This document shows, one piece after another, positions 24,674-33,904 of a DNA stretch of 64,000 nucleotides (position 1 is its first letter; each line of letters begins with the position of its first letter). The translations under genes and the position numbers were made by a program. The notes beneath the pieces were generated by a model. It had not been told where the DNA came from, did not search any database, and saw nothing but the letters and a program-made list of their open reading frames with translations. The stretch is from Bradyrhizobium sp. LTSP885 (GTDB lineage: Bacteria; Pseudomonadota; Alphaproteobacteria; Rhizobiales; Xanthobacteraceae), in assembly GCF_000938305.1 (NCBI RefSeq), contig NZ_JYMT01000018.1, forward strand, positions 186,001 through 250,000. Reading direction: 5' to 3'.

Positions 24674-27600
24674 ATGTCCTTCAAGAAATTGCTGATCGCC
24701 AACCGCGGCGAGATCGCCATCCGCATCGCGCGCGCCGCGGGCGAGAGCGGAATTGCTACTGTCGCGATCTATCCTGCCGACGATGCAGCCTCGCTGCATG
24801 TCCGTGCCGCCGACGAGAGACGCGAAATCCCCGGCCGTGGCGCGCGGGCCTATCTCGATATCGAGGCGGTCATCGCGGCGGCGAAAGCCGCGGGCTGCGA
24901 CGCGCTGCATCCGGGCTATGGCTTTCTCAGCGAGAACGCGCAGCTTGCGCGGCGTTGCGCGGAGGAACAGATCACCTTCGTCGGCCCGTCACCGGAAGCG
25001 CTCGACCTGTTCGGCGACAAGGCCAAGGCGAAGGCACTGGCGAAGACATGCGGCGTGCCGATTATTGCCGGCACCGGCAGTGCAACCAGCCTCGACGAAG
25101 CCAGGGCGTTCTTCGCCTCGCTCGGCACTGATACGGCCGTGATGATCAAGGCGATCGCCGGCGGCGGCGGTCGCGGCATGCGCGTGGTCGACGACGCGGC
25201 CAAGCTCGAGGAGGCCTATGCGCGCTGCCAGTCCGAGGCCAAGGCCGCGTTCGGCAGTGACGGCGTCTATGTCGAGCGGCTGATCCGCAAGGCCCGCCAC
25301 ATCGAGGTGCAAATCATCGGCGACCGCCATGGCGCGATCAGCCATCTCTGGGAGCGCGAATGCACGATCCAGCGCCGCAACCAGAAGCTCATCGAGGTCG
25401 CGCCGAGCCCGTCGCTAAGCGATGACTTGCGGTCGCGCATCATCGAGGCGGCGAAGCGGCTTGCCACAGCGGCGGGCTACGACAGTCTCGGCACCTTCGA
25501 ATTCCTTATCGATGACGACGCGACGTCGGATGAAGGCGCCTTCGCCTTCATCGAAGCCAATCCGCGGCTTCAGGTCGAGCACACCGTCACCGAGGAGGTG
25601 CTCGGCGTCGATCTGGTGCGATCGCAGCTCGCCGTCGCGGCCGGCGCGACGCTGGCCTCACTCGGGTTGGCGCAGTCGGCGATCCCGGCGCCGCGCGGTT
25701 GCGCCATGCAACTCCGCGTCAACATGGAGGTGATGGACGCCAAGGGCGTCACCAAACCGACCGGCGGCACGCTCGCCGTGTTTGACCTGCCGTCGGGCCC
25801 CGGCGTCCGCGTCGATACCTTCGGCTATTCAGGCTACCGGACCAGCGCGGCGTTCGACTCGCTGCTGGCAAAGGTGATCGTGCATTCGCCGAGCCAAAAA
25901 TGGTCCGATGTGGTGCACAAGGCGGCGCGGGCCTTGCGCGAATTCCGGATCGGCGGCGTCGCCACCAACATCCCGTTGCTCGGCGCCGTGCTGGCGCATC
26001 GCGAATTCCTCAGGAACCACATCAGCACCAGCTTCATCGATACCCACGTCGCGGCACTGGTCGGCGCGGCCAAGGATCTCGCCGAGCCATGGGTCGAGGT
26101 GAACCAGGCGGTCGTCGCCAAACCTGTGGTTGCCGAAGCCGCGCCGGAGGGGTCGGTCCCGGTGCCCGCGCCGTTGCAGGGCACCGTCGTCGCGATCGAG
26201 GTCGCGGAGGGCGATCTGGTGCGTCAGGGACAGCAGATCGCGGTGCTGGAATCGATGAAGATGGAGCATCTCGTCACCGCGCCGCATGGCGGCCGGGTGA
26301 CGAAGATCGCGGGCGGCCCCGGTATCACGCTGATGCACGGCGAGCCGATCCTGTTCCTCGAACCCGCCGAGGTCGACGGCCACCACACCGAGGAAGAAGC
26401 TGATATCGATCTCGATCACATCCGTCCGGATCTGGCCGAGTTGGTCGCGCGCAAGGCGATCACGCTGGACGAGAATCGTCCGGCCTCGGTCGAGCGACGG
26501 CGCAAGACCAACCAGCGCACGGCGCGCGAAAACATCGCGCAACTGGTCGATGATGGCTCGTTCGTCGAATACGGCTCGCTCGCGATCGCCGCGCAGCGTC
26601 GCCGCCGCAAGGTCGAGGATCTCATCAAGAACACGCCGGCCGATGGCCTGATCGCCGGCGTCGCCACCGTCAACGCCGGGGATTTTGGCCCCGAAGGCGC
26701 GCGCTGCATGGTGATCTCATACGATTACACCGTGCTGGCCGGCACCCAGGGCCATATGAACCACAAGAAGATCGACCGCATGCTGGGCCTGGCCGAGCAA
26801 TGGCGCATGCCGCTGGTGTTCTATGCCGAAGGTGGCGGCGGCCGTCCCGGCGATACCGACCGGCTCGGCATGACCGGCCTCGACGGACCATCCTTCGTGC
26901 AGTTCGCAAAACTCTCCGGCCTCGTGCCTGTCATCGGAATCGTGTCTGGCTATTGCTTCGCCGGCAACGCCGCGATGCTCGGCGTCTGCGACGTCATCAT
27001 CGCCACCAGGAACGCGTCGATCGGCATGGGCGGACCCGCGATGATCGAGGGCGGCGGGCTCGGCGTCTATCATCCGGCCGAGGTCGGCCCTGTTACGTTC
27101 CAGTCGCCGAACGGCGTGATCGACATTTTGGTTGAGGACGAGGAGGAGGCGACGACGGTTGCGCAAAAGTATCTGTCCTACTTCCAGGGCGCGGTCGACG
27201 ACTGGACAGCGCCGGACCAGCGGCTGCTGCGCCGCGCGATCCCGGAAAATCGCCTGCGGGTCTACGATATCCGCACCGTCATCGATCTCGTCGCCGACGA
27301 AGGCTCGGTGCTCGAGATCCGCCGCGATTTCGGCGTGGGCATCATCACGGCGTTCATCCGCATCGAAGGCAAGCCGTTCGGCCTGATCGCCAACAATCCA
27401 AAACATCTCGGCGGCGCGATCGATGCGCCGGCCGGCGACAAGGCCGCGCGCTTCATGCAGCTCTGTGACGCCTTCGATATCCCGTTGATCTCGCTGTGCG
27501 ACACGCCCGGCTTCATGGTTGGTCCCGAAGCCGAGAAGACCGCGATCGTGCGCCACGTCGCGCGCATGTTCGTCACCGGCGCGAGCCTCACCGTGCCGCT

Positions 27601-27976
27601 GTTCGGCATCGTGCTGCGCAAGGGCTATGGCCTCGGCGCGCAGTCGATGATCGGCGGCGGCTTCCACGCCTCGTTCTTCACGGTGGCGTGGCCGACCGGC
27701 GAGTTCGGCGGCATGGGGCTGGAAGGCTATGTCCGCCTCGGCTTCCGCAAGGAGATGGAAGCGATCGCGGATCCGGTCGAGCGCGAAAAGTATTTCCAGA
27801 CCAAGGTCGCCGAGCTCTACGCCAACGGCAAGGCGGTCTCGATCGCCTCGGTGCTCGAGATCGACGAGGTGATCGACCCCGCCGACACCCGCCACTGGAT
27901 CATGGCGGGCCTCCGCTCGGTGCCGAAGCCCGAACCGCGCACGACGCGCAAGCGCCCGTGCATTGATGCGTGGTGA
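24674..27976 (+). CDS. Single-chain multidomain acyl-CoA carboxylase (biotin carboxylase + biotin carrier + carboxyltransferase)
   Basis: A 1100-residue protein that unites all steps of a biotin-dependent carboxylase. Residues 1-450 are biotin carboxylase (KLLIANRGEIAIRIARAA at the start, the GGGGRGMR ATP loop, ANPRLQVEHTVTEE). The biotinyl domain carries ESMKMEH with the biotin lysine at residue 529. From about 600 to the end is a carboxyltransferase of the propionyl-CoA carboxylase beta/AccD type (GTQGHMNHKKIDR, GGGGRPGDTDRLG, DTPGFMVGPEAEK). This architecture is known from the homohexameric long-chain acyl-CoA carboxylases of mycobacteria and Rhodopseudomonas. The acyl-CoA substrate is unknown here. 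Confidence 0.9.
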   Translation: MSFKKLLIANRGEIAIRIARAAGESGIATVAIYPADDAASLHVRAADERREIPGRGARAYLDIEAVIAAAKAAGCDALHPGYGFLSENAQLARRCAEEQITFVGPSPEALDLFGDKAKAKALAKTCGVPIIAGTGSATSLDEARAFFASLGTDTAVMIKAIAGGGGRGMRVVDDAAKLEEAYARCQSEAKAAFGSDGVYVERLIRKARHIEVQIIGDRHGAISHLWERECTIQRRNQKLIEVAPSPSLSDDLRSRIIEAAKRLATAAGYDSLGTFEFLIDDDATSDEGAFAFIEANPRLQVEHTVTEEVLGVDLVRSQLAVAAGATLASLGLAQSAIPAPRGCAMQLRVNMEVMDAKGVTKPTGGTLAVFDLPSGPGVRVDTFGYSGYRTSAAFDSLLAKVIVHSPSQKWSDVVHKAARALREFRIGGVATNIPLLGAVLAHREFLRNHISTSFIDTHVAALVGAAKDLAEPWVEVNQAVVAKPVVAEAAPEGSVPVPAPLQGTVVAIEVAEGDLVRQGQQIAVLESMKMEHLVTAPHGGRVTKIAGGPGITLMHGEPILFLEPAEVDGHHTEEEADIDLDHIRPDLAELVARKAITLDENRPASVERRRKTNQRTARENIAQLVDDGSFVEYGSLAIAAQRRRRKVEDLIKNTPADGLIAGVATVNAGDFGPEGARCMVISYDYTVLAGTQGHMNHKKIDRMLGLAEQWRMPLVFYAEGGGGRPGDTDRLGMTGLDGPSFVQFAKLSGLVPVIGIVSGYCFAGNAAMLGVCDVIIATRNASIGMGGPAMIEGGGLGVYHPAEVGPVTFQSPNGVIDILVEDEEEATTVAQKYLSYFQGAVDDWTAPDQRLLRRAIPENRLRVYDIRTVIDLVADEGSVLEIRRDFGVGIITAFIRIEGKPFGLIANNPKHLGGAIDAPAGDKAARFMQLCDAFDIPLISLCDTPGFMVGPEAEKTAIVRHVARMFVTGASLTVPLFGIVLRKGYGLGAQSMIGGGFHASFFTVAWPTGEFGGMGLEGYVRLGFRKEMEAIADPVEREKYFQTKVAELYANGKAVSIASVLEIDEVIDPADTRHWIMAGLRSVPKPEPRTTRKRPCIDAW

Positions 27977-27995
27977 GTTGACGGCACAACAGACT

Positions 27996-28029
27996 CCGTG
28001 TCGTCCCGGCTTTCGCCGGGACGACACGG
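27996..28029. terminator. Perfect hairpin between convergent genes (repeat-derived)
   Basis: CCGTGTCGTCCCGGC, loop TTTC, GCCGGGACGACACGG: a perfect 15-bp stem. It is a minimal version of the GTCGTCCC repeat family. Its position between convergent stops (27976 and 28063) suggests that it works as a two-way terminator, though it has no T-run. Confidence 0.55.
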
Positions 28030-28062
28030 TGGATGTGGCTGGCGCTTCGCTTCAATACGGCG

Positions 28063-29700
28063 CTACCCCAACCTTAATTCATCATACCCCTTCGCCGCGA
28101 CCTCGTCGCATTTTGCACGATACGCTGGCGCGCTGCCGCTGTAGCGGGCGACGATGCGCCTTTGCTTGCCCTCGACGTTGGTGTTGATGCCGGTCATCCA
28201 GGAGTTGACCTCGTTGGACAGCAGGCCGACGCCGAGCGCCTTGACATGATCGGTCCAGCCGGCGGTGCCCTCCGGTGTCGCGTCGAGCAAGGTCAATCCC
28301 TTTGCTTGCGCAAATCGCAGCAGGCCGGTGACCCAGTCGACGCTGTATTCGATGCTGCGCGGGATGTTGCCGAGCGCAGTGTGCGGGCCCATCAGCATCA
28401 TCATGTTGGGGAAGCCGTCGACCATCAGCCCGAGATAGGTTTCGGGACCGTGCTGCCACTTCTCCTTCAAAAGCGTACCGTTGCTGCCACGAAAATCGAT
28501 TCTGTCGAAACTGCCGGTGATGGCGTCGAAGCCGGTGGCGTAGATGATGATGTCGAACGGATAGTCCTTGTCGCTGGTCCTGATGCCCTCGGGTGTGATC
28601 CGCTCGATCGGCGTCTCGTTAAGGTCGACCAAACCGACATTGTCGCGGTTGTAGACCTCGTAATAGAAGGTTTCGAGCGGCAGCCGACGCGTGCCAAAGC
28701 CGTGGTTCTTCGGGATCAACATCTCGGCCACCGCCGGGTCCTTGACGCGCTGGCGGATCTTGCGCGCCACGAAATCGCTGATCGTCGCATTCGCTTCGCG
28801 GTCGATCAGGATGTCGCGGAAGTTGCCCTGCCAGATACCGAAGCCGCGCTCGCCATAAAGTTTTTCGTAGAACGCCTCGCGCTCCTCGTCGGAAACCTCG
28901 AACGCGCCGCGCGGATCAGGCGTATGGACGAAGCAGGCAAACGTTTCCTGGCAGCGGCGGAACATCTCGGGATAGCCGGCCTTGATCGCGGCCTGCGTCT
29001 CCGAGTCGATCCTGCCGTTATGCAGCGGCGCGGCCCAGTTGGCGGTGCGCTGGAATATGGTGAGGTGCTCGACTTCGCCTGCGATGGTCTGGATGGTCTG
29101 GATGCCGGTGGCGCCAGTGCCGATCACGGCGACGCGCTTGCCCGCGAAATCCACCGGTTGCTTCGGCCAGCGCGCAGTGTGGAAGGACTGGCCGCGAAAA
29201 CTGTCGCGGCCCTCGATCCGCGGCAGCGTCGGCGTTGACAGCGGGCCGATCGCGGTGATCAGGAAGCGGCAGGTCGCGCGCGCACCGCTCGCAAGCGTGA
29301 TTGCCCAGCTTCGCGTGTCGTCCTGATAGATCGCACTGGCGACGCGGCACTCGAACTGGATGTCACGGCGCAGATCGAACTTGTCGGCGACGTAACCACA
29401 ATAGCGCAGCGTCTCCAGCTGACCGGCGAAATGCTCGGACCATTCCCATTCCTGCAACAGCTCCTTCGAGAACGAATAGCCGTAGGAGTAGCTCTCGGAA
29501 TCGAAGCGCGCGCCGGGATAGCGGTTCCAGTACCAGGTGCCGCCGACGTCGGTGCCGGTCTCGAACACGCGCACGGTGAGGCCAAGTTCGCGCAGCCGGT
29601 AGAGTTGGTACATGCCCGACAGGCCGGCGCCGATGATGATGACGTCGTAATCCAGTGCGGCCGTCTCCGGCGAAATCTGTTCCTGGCGCGGCGCGGCCAC
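28063..29700 (-). CDS. FAD-dependent Baeyer-Villiger monooxygenase (cyclohexanone monooxygenase-like)
   Basis: A 545-residue flavoprotein. It has two Rossmann motifs: IIIGAGLSGMYQ near the start for FAD, and VIGTGATGIQTIQ for NADPH. Between them the Baeyer-Villiger fingerprint FxGxxxHxxxW is exact (FRGQSFHTARW at about residues 168-178). These enzymes insert oxygen next to a ketone using NADPH and O2. I place the start at the GTG at 29700, which has GGGGAG nine bases upstream; a TTG at 29763 would add 21 residues but has no ribosome-binding site. Substrate unknown. Confidence 0.9.
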   Translation of the reverse strand: MAAPRQEQISPETAALDYDVIIIGAGLSGMYQLYRLRELGLTVRVFETGTDVGGTWYWNRYPGARFDSESYSYGYSFSKELLQEWEWSEHFAGQLETLRYCGYVADKFDLRRDIQFECRVASAIYQDDTRSWAITLASGARATCRFLITAIGPLSTPTLPRIEGRDSFRGQSFHTARWPKQPVDFAGKRVAVIGTGATGIQTIQTIAGEVEHLTIFQRTANWAAPLHNGRIDSETQAAIKAGYPEMFRRCQETFACFVHTPDPRGAFEVSDEEREAFYEKLYGERGFGIWQGNFRDILIDREANATISDFVARKIRQRVKDPAVAEMLIPKNHGFGTRRLPLETFYYEVYNRDNVGLVDLNETPIERITPEGIRTSDKDYPFDIIIYATGFDAITGSFDRIDFRGSNGTLLKEKWQHGPETYLGLMVDGFPNMMMLMGPHTALGNIPRSIEYSVDWVTGLLRFAQAKGLTLLDATPEGTAGWTDHVKALGVGLLSNEVNSWMTGINTNVEGKQRRIVARYSGSAPAYRAKCDEVAAKGYDELRLG

Positions 29701-30089
29701 CTGACATTGCTCCCCGGTCTGCTGATTGCCGACGAGGCTAGCCGGTCTCACCGCTGCCGACAAACGTCGGAAAGCGGAGCTGGTATCGGGATTTGCGGGT
29801 GCGTCAGCGCATCAGTGGCATTCCAGGCGACGACCACGCGCGTTTCGCTCCGTGCGCAGATGTCGCGCCCTGCGCTTGCTTGCCCGATATCCCGCAAGGG
29901 TGTATCATCGCCATGTTATCAACTTATGATATTTTCGATCGGTTTTCAGCGCCGACACTTCGAGACGTGACATCTGCCGGAACCGGCAGGGCGCCGGGCT
30001 TAGCAAACGGGGGCAGATGAAATTGGACGGGCGCTCCGCGGGGGGAGCGCTCACGCGTGATTTTTGGGTGATTGCAACAGGAGCATTCC
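29701..30089. other. Divergent intergenic region before the tyrosinase gene
   Basis: About 390 bases between divergent genes. A hairpin GCGCTCC-GCGGGG-GGAGCGC lies at 30031-30050, shortly before the tyrosinase ribosome-binding site (AGGAG). Small ORFs here have no recognisable features. No clear promoter pair is seen. Confidence 0.4.
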
Positions 30090-31655
30090 ATGACGCTGAC
30101 AGATGTTTCATCCCTCACGCGCCGCCGTCTGCTTGGCGCCGGTGCGGCACTCGCCGCCACCGTGGCGCTGCCATCGGGCGCGCAGGCACAGGCCGCACGG
30201 TTCCGCCGCTGGGAGCTCACCGATCCGGCGATGCCGCCACGGGTGCTTGACAGCTACAAGGCCGGCATCGGCAAGATGCTGGCGCTGCCGCCGACCGATC
30301 CGCGCAACTGGTATCGCAACGCGATGGTGCACCTGTTCGATTGCCCGCACGGCAATTGGTGGTTTCTGGGCTGGCATCGTGCCTATCTCGGCTGGCTCGA
30401 GACGACGTTGCGCGATCTCAGCGGCGATCCCGATTTCGCGCTGCCCTATTGGGACTGGACCAAGACGCCGAGCGTGCCGCAGGCGATGTTCGATGGCGTG
30501 CTCGATCCGAACAACGCCGGGTTCATTCCGACCTTCGACGAGTTCAGCACCCAGTTCCAGCCGGTCGTGACCGATTTGTATGGGGCGTTCTCGCAGGACC
30601 AGCTCAGTGTCCTCAACGATCGCGGCATCGCGACCGCAGGCGATTTCATGAACTCGCTGCAGCAGGCGTTCTTCGATCAGCCCAATGCACGCGGGTTGAC
30701 GGCGACCAATCCGGACCTCGATTCCGATACCAAGGTCGCGGTGTCGCTGCCGACGATCCGCCAGTCGTTACGCACGACATTGTTCGCGGGCGGCGGCGGA
30801 CCCAACGATCCGGCCGGCTTCGCCAGTGCGAAGGCCTCCAATCACAGCGACGGCAGCACCAAGGGCATCCTCGAAAGCCAGCCGCATGACAACGTCCATG
30901 GCGCGATGGGCGGGGGCGGCGGCGCCTTCATGGTGCAGTTCTTTTCGCCGGTCGATCCGATCTTCTTCCTGCATCACGGCAATCTCGACCGGCTCTGGGA
31001 TGTCTGGACCCGGCGGCAGACCGCGCTCGGGCGCCCGACGCTGCCCCAGGGGCCCGATCTCGACGCCTGGTCGAACGAAGAGTTCAGGTTCTTCTCCAAT
31101 TCACAGAGCCAGCCGGTGACGCAGACCAAGGCCGGCAGCTACGCGTCGACAAGCGTGTTCGGTTACGATTACTCGCCGGGGTCGGGCGAGGACCAGGTCC
31201 CGGTGGCGGGGCCGGCGGTCGCGAGCACGCCGCAGGTGTTCAGCGGCGCCGTCGTATCGGAGCGAATTGGCCTGGCCAGGGCCGCTGGCGGCACCGTGCG
31301 GGTGCCGGCGTCCGCGTTGCAGGCGTCCCGTGCCGACGCCGGACCGCGGGTCGCGGAAATCACCCTCAATTTGACCCACGAGGATCTCGGCCGCCGCTTC
31401 CGCGTGCTGGTGTCGCCGACTCCAGGCGCGGCGCCGGTTGCGGCCGGTGCGATCACGATCTTCGGCCATCCGCATCATGGGCCGGTGACCTTCACCGTGC
31501 CACTGCCGAACAATCTCGCACCTGCAGGGGGCACCGGCGAGGTGCCGCTCGACATCCGCGTGGTGCCGATCGGCAATTCGGCGCGGCCAACCCTGGCCGC
31601 GGGCGCCGCGCCGACGGCGCCCCTTGTCAGCAGCATCAAGGTGAGGACAGACTAA
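30090..31655 (+). CDS. Tyrosinase family protein with Tat signal
   Basis: A 521-residue type 3 copper protein. TRRRLLGAG at residues 10-18 with an Ala-rich stretch ending AQAQA is a twin-arginine signal, so it is exported folded, probably with copper loaded. The CuA site shows H81, H87 and H96 (HLFDCPHGN.., GWHRAYL) and the CuB site H266, H270 (HDNVH) and H295/H296 (FFLHHGNLDRLW). A C-terminal beta-rich domain from about residue 360 resembles the lid-like domain of plant-type polyphenol oxidases. It would oxidise phenols to quinones in the periplasm. The start at 30090 has AGGAG upstream; the next gene starts 7 bases after the stop. Confidence 0.92.
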   Translation: MTLTDVSSLTRRRLLGAGAALAATVALPSGAQAQAARFRRWELTDPAMPPRVLDSYKAGIGKMLALPPTDPRNWYRNAMVHLFDCPHGNWWFLGWHRAYLGWLETTLRDLSGDPDFALPYWDWTKTPSVPQAMFDGVLDPNNAGFIPTFDEFSTQFQPVVTDLYGAFSQDQLSVLNDRGIATAGDFMNSLQQAFFDQPNARGLTATNPDLDSDTKVAVSLPTIRQSLRTTLFAGGGGPNDPAGFASAKASNHSDGSTKGILESQPHDNVHGAMGGGGGAFMVQFFSPVDPIFFLHHGNLDRLWDVWTRRQTALGRPTLPQGPDLDAWSNEEFRFFSNSQSQPVTQTKAGSYASTSVFGYDYSPGSGEDQVPVAGPAVASTPQVFSGAVVSERIGLARAAGGTVRVPASALQASRADAGPRVAEITLNLTHEDLGRRFRVLVSPTPGAAPVAAGAITIFGHPHHGPVTFTVPLPNNLAPAGGTGEVPLDIRVVPIGNSARPTLAAGAAPTAPLVSSIKVRTD

Positions 31656-31662
31656 CCCCCAA

Positions 31663-32061
31663 ATGAAACGCATTCTGTCCATCGCACTGCTGCTCGCAGG
31701 CTTGAACGGGTCGTGGGTCAACATGGTCGCGGCGCAGCCGGTGAAATCGTTCGAACTGATGGCCCCGCGCGAGCTGGCCGGCGGCGAGACGATCGAGCTG
31801 CAGATCACGACCGGCCCGCTGCCGCCGAGTGCCCGGATCGTCGTAACGACCGCGCAGGGCGAGGCGCTCGGCGCGATCGTGCCCTATGCCCTGCCGGGCC
31901 AGGACAAGGGCAGCACCGCGACCATCGCGGTGCCGCAGGCGGCTCTGGTTGACCGGCGCTTGCGGGTGCAATTGCAGGTGGTCGAGCAAGGCAAGCCGCC
32001 GCGTGCGCCTGATACCGACGAGGTCCGCCGCGTCAACCTGGTGCTCTCGCCCAAGCCATGA
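31663..32061 (+). CDS. Small secreted protein of unknown function, partner of the tyrosinase
   Basis: A 132-residue protein with a clear signal peptide (KRILSIALLLAGLNG.., likely cut after VAA). The mature part of about 108 residues is predicted to be mostly beta (FELMAPRELAGGETIELQIT, ARIVVTTAQGEALG). No Cys and no His-rich metal motif is present. Its seven-base distance from the tyrosinase gene implies co-expression and perhaps a periplasmic complex. Its mature sequence resembles the C-terminal beta domain of the tyrosinase in general character only. I do not recognise a family. Confidence 0.75.
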   Translation: MKRILSIALLLAGLNGSWVNMVAAQPVKSFELMAPRELAGGETIELQITTGPLPPSARIVVTTAQGEALGAIVPYALPGQDKGSTATIAVPQAALVDRRLRVQLQVVEQGKPPRAPDTDEVRRVNLVLSPKP

Positions 32062-32178
32062 CTGCGGTGCAATGCGACCTGTGCTTTGCGGTCATAGGCC
32101 CTCCCCAAAGGCTCTATTCCAATTTCATCCGCGGTATACGAAGCTTGCCGGTGAGAATCGTCAGTTGAGCTTGTGTTT

Positions 32179-32260
32179 GTCATTCCGGGGCGATGCGAAG
32201 CATCGAACCCGGAATCTCGAGATTCCGGGTCTGGTCCTTCGGACCATCCCGGAATGACGG
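32179..32260. repeat. Dispersed palindromic repeat (GTCATTCCGGG family)
   Basis: Outer arms GTCATTCCGGG/CCCGGAATGAC enclose three smaller hairpins: CGATGC-GAA-GCATCG, CCCGGAATCT-CG-AGATTCCGGG and GGTCC-TTC-GGACC. It is located in the 220-base gap before the GMC oxidoreductase gene and is non-coding. Confidence 0.7.
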
Positions 32261-32283
32261 GGAAGAAACTCCAGGAAATAATA

Positions 32284-33885
32284 ATGAAGAACGATCCCGT
32301 TGACGTCCTGATCATCGGCGCTGGCGCCTCCGGTGCCGCGGTGGCCTGGAGTCTCGCCGACACCAAGATGCACATCCTCTGCCTCGATCAGGGCGGCTGG
32401 ATGAAGCCTTCGGAATATCCGAGCACGGGCCGCGATTGGGAGGCGAAGTTCTACGGCGAGTGGTCGTCGAGCCCGAACATCCGCAAACGGCCGGAGGACT
32501 ATCCGATCAACGAAGAGAACTCGCCGATCAAGGTGGTGAATTTCAACGCCGTCGGCGGCTCGACCGTGATGTACACCGCGCATTGGCCGCGGCTACATCC
32601 GTCCGACTTCAAGGTGAGGACGCTCGACGGTGTCGCCGACGACTGGCCGATCGACTACGACGCGTTGACCCCGTTCTTCGAAGAGAACGACCGCATGATG
32701 GGCGTCTCGGGCCTGTCAGGCGACCCGCTGTCACCGCTGACACACCCGCCGATGCCGCCGCAGCCGCTCGGGTTGTCGAGCCCGATCGTGGCAAAGGCCA
32801 TGAACAAGCTCGGCTGGCACTGGTGGCCGTCCGACACCACGGTCGCGACGACGGATTACGAGGGCAGGGCGCGCTGCATCAATCTCGGCCATTGCACGCC
32901 GGCCTGCGCGCAAGGCGCGAAATCATCGACCGACATCACCTATTGGCCGCACGCGATCCGCGCCGGCGTCGAGCTCAAGACGCATTGCCGGGTGCGCGAG
33001 ATCCTGACCAACGAGGAGGGCATGGCCTCCGGCGTCGTCTATTACGACAAGGACGGTGTCGAGCAGTTCCAGCCGGCGGAAGTCGTCATCATCGCCTGCA
33101 ACGGCGTGGGCACGCCGCGGCTGCTGCTCAACTCAGCGTCCGGAAAATTTCCGAACGGACTTGCCAATTCATCCGGGCTGGTCGGCAAGAACCTGATGTT
33201 CCACCCCTATGCGCAGATCTACGGCTATGTCGAGGAGCCGACCGATTCGAACCGGGCGCCGCCGACCTGCCTGTGGAGCAAGGAGTGGTACGACACGGAC
33301 CTCTCGCGCGGCTTTGTGCGCGGCTACGGTGTCCAGTTCGTCCGCGGCGCGGGGCCGGTGTTCGAGGCCGTCTCGAGCGAGCAGAAGGGCATTTTGCCGT
33401 GGGGCGCGGATCATCACCGCGTGTTCCGCAAGCTCAATGGTCACAGGCTCGGATTTTCCGCGATCTGCGAGGATCTGCCGGAGGAGCACAACCGCGTGAC
33501 GCTCGATTCCGTCCTGAAGGACAGTCACGGCATTCCCGCGCCGAAGATCGACTACACGATCAGCGAGAACAGCCGGAAGATGATGGAGCACGGCCTGGCA
33601 CGCGGGCGCGAGGTTCTCGAGGCCGCCGGCGCGACCGACATCTGCATCAATGCGCCGATCCCCTGGGGCGGCTGGCATCTGCTCGGCACCGCGCGCATGG
33701 GCACCGATCCCGAGCGCTCCGTGGTCAACGAATGGGGCCGCTCGCACGACGTGAAGAACCTCTTCATCGTCGACGGCAGCATCTTCGTCACCTCGGGCGG
33801 CGTCAACCCGACCTCAACCATCCAGGCCCTTGCGCTCTACATCGCCGACCAGATGAAGCAGCGCCTCGCCAATTTGTTCGATTGA
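32284..33885 (+). CDS. GMC family FAD-dependent oxidoreductase
   Basis: A 533-residue flavoprotein of the glucose-methanol-choline family. DVLIIGAGASGAAVAW at the N-terminus binds FAD; NAVGGSTVMYTAHWPRLHP is the first GMC signature zone; the C-terminal NLFIVDGSIFVTSGGVNPTST block with GTARMG is the last. A four-Cys-type segment (RCINLGHCTPACAQGAKSST) matches the gluconate/fructose dehydrogenase branch. No signal peptide is seen, and the gene is followed after 19 bases by a small subunit-3-like gene, suggesting a two-subunit dehydrogenase. Substrate unknown. Confidence 0.89.
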   Translation: MKNDPVDVLIIGAGASGAAVAWSLADTKMHILCLDQGGWMKPSEYPSTGRDWEAKFYGEWSSSPNIRKRPEDYPINEENSPIKVVNFNAVGGSTVMYTAHWPRLHPSDFKVRTLDGVADDWPIDYDALTPFFEENDRMMGVSGLSGDPLSPLTHPPMPPQPLGLSSPIVAKAMNKLGWHWWPSDTTVATTDYEGRARCINLGHCTPACAQGAKSSTDITYWPHAIRAGVELKTHCRVREILTNEEGMASGVVYYDKDGVEQFQPAEVVIIACNGVGTPRLLLNSASGKFPNGLANSSGLVGKNLMFHPYAQIYGYVEEPTDSNRAPPTCLWSKEWYDTDLSRGFVRGYGVQFVRGAGPVFEAVSSEQKGILPWGADHHRVFRKLNGHRLGFSAICEDLPEEHNRVTLDSVLKDSHGIPAPKIDYTISENSRKMMEHGLARGREVLEAAGATDICINAPIPWGGWHLLGTARMGTDPERSVVNEWGRSHDVKNLFIVDGSIFVTSGGVNPTSTIQALALYIADQMKQRLANLFD

Positions 33886-33904
33886 GACCGCCAGAGAACT
33901 CGAC

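Noticed and set aside
32134..32139. A further GTATAC core, possible operator of the nicotinate regulon
   Set aside because: The flanks (CCGCG on the left, GAAGC on the right) do not fit the 16-base consensus, and it does not lie in a promoter linked to nicotinate genes.
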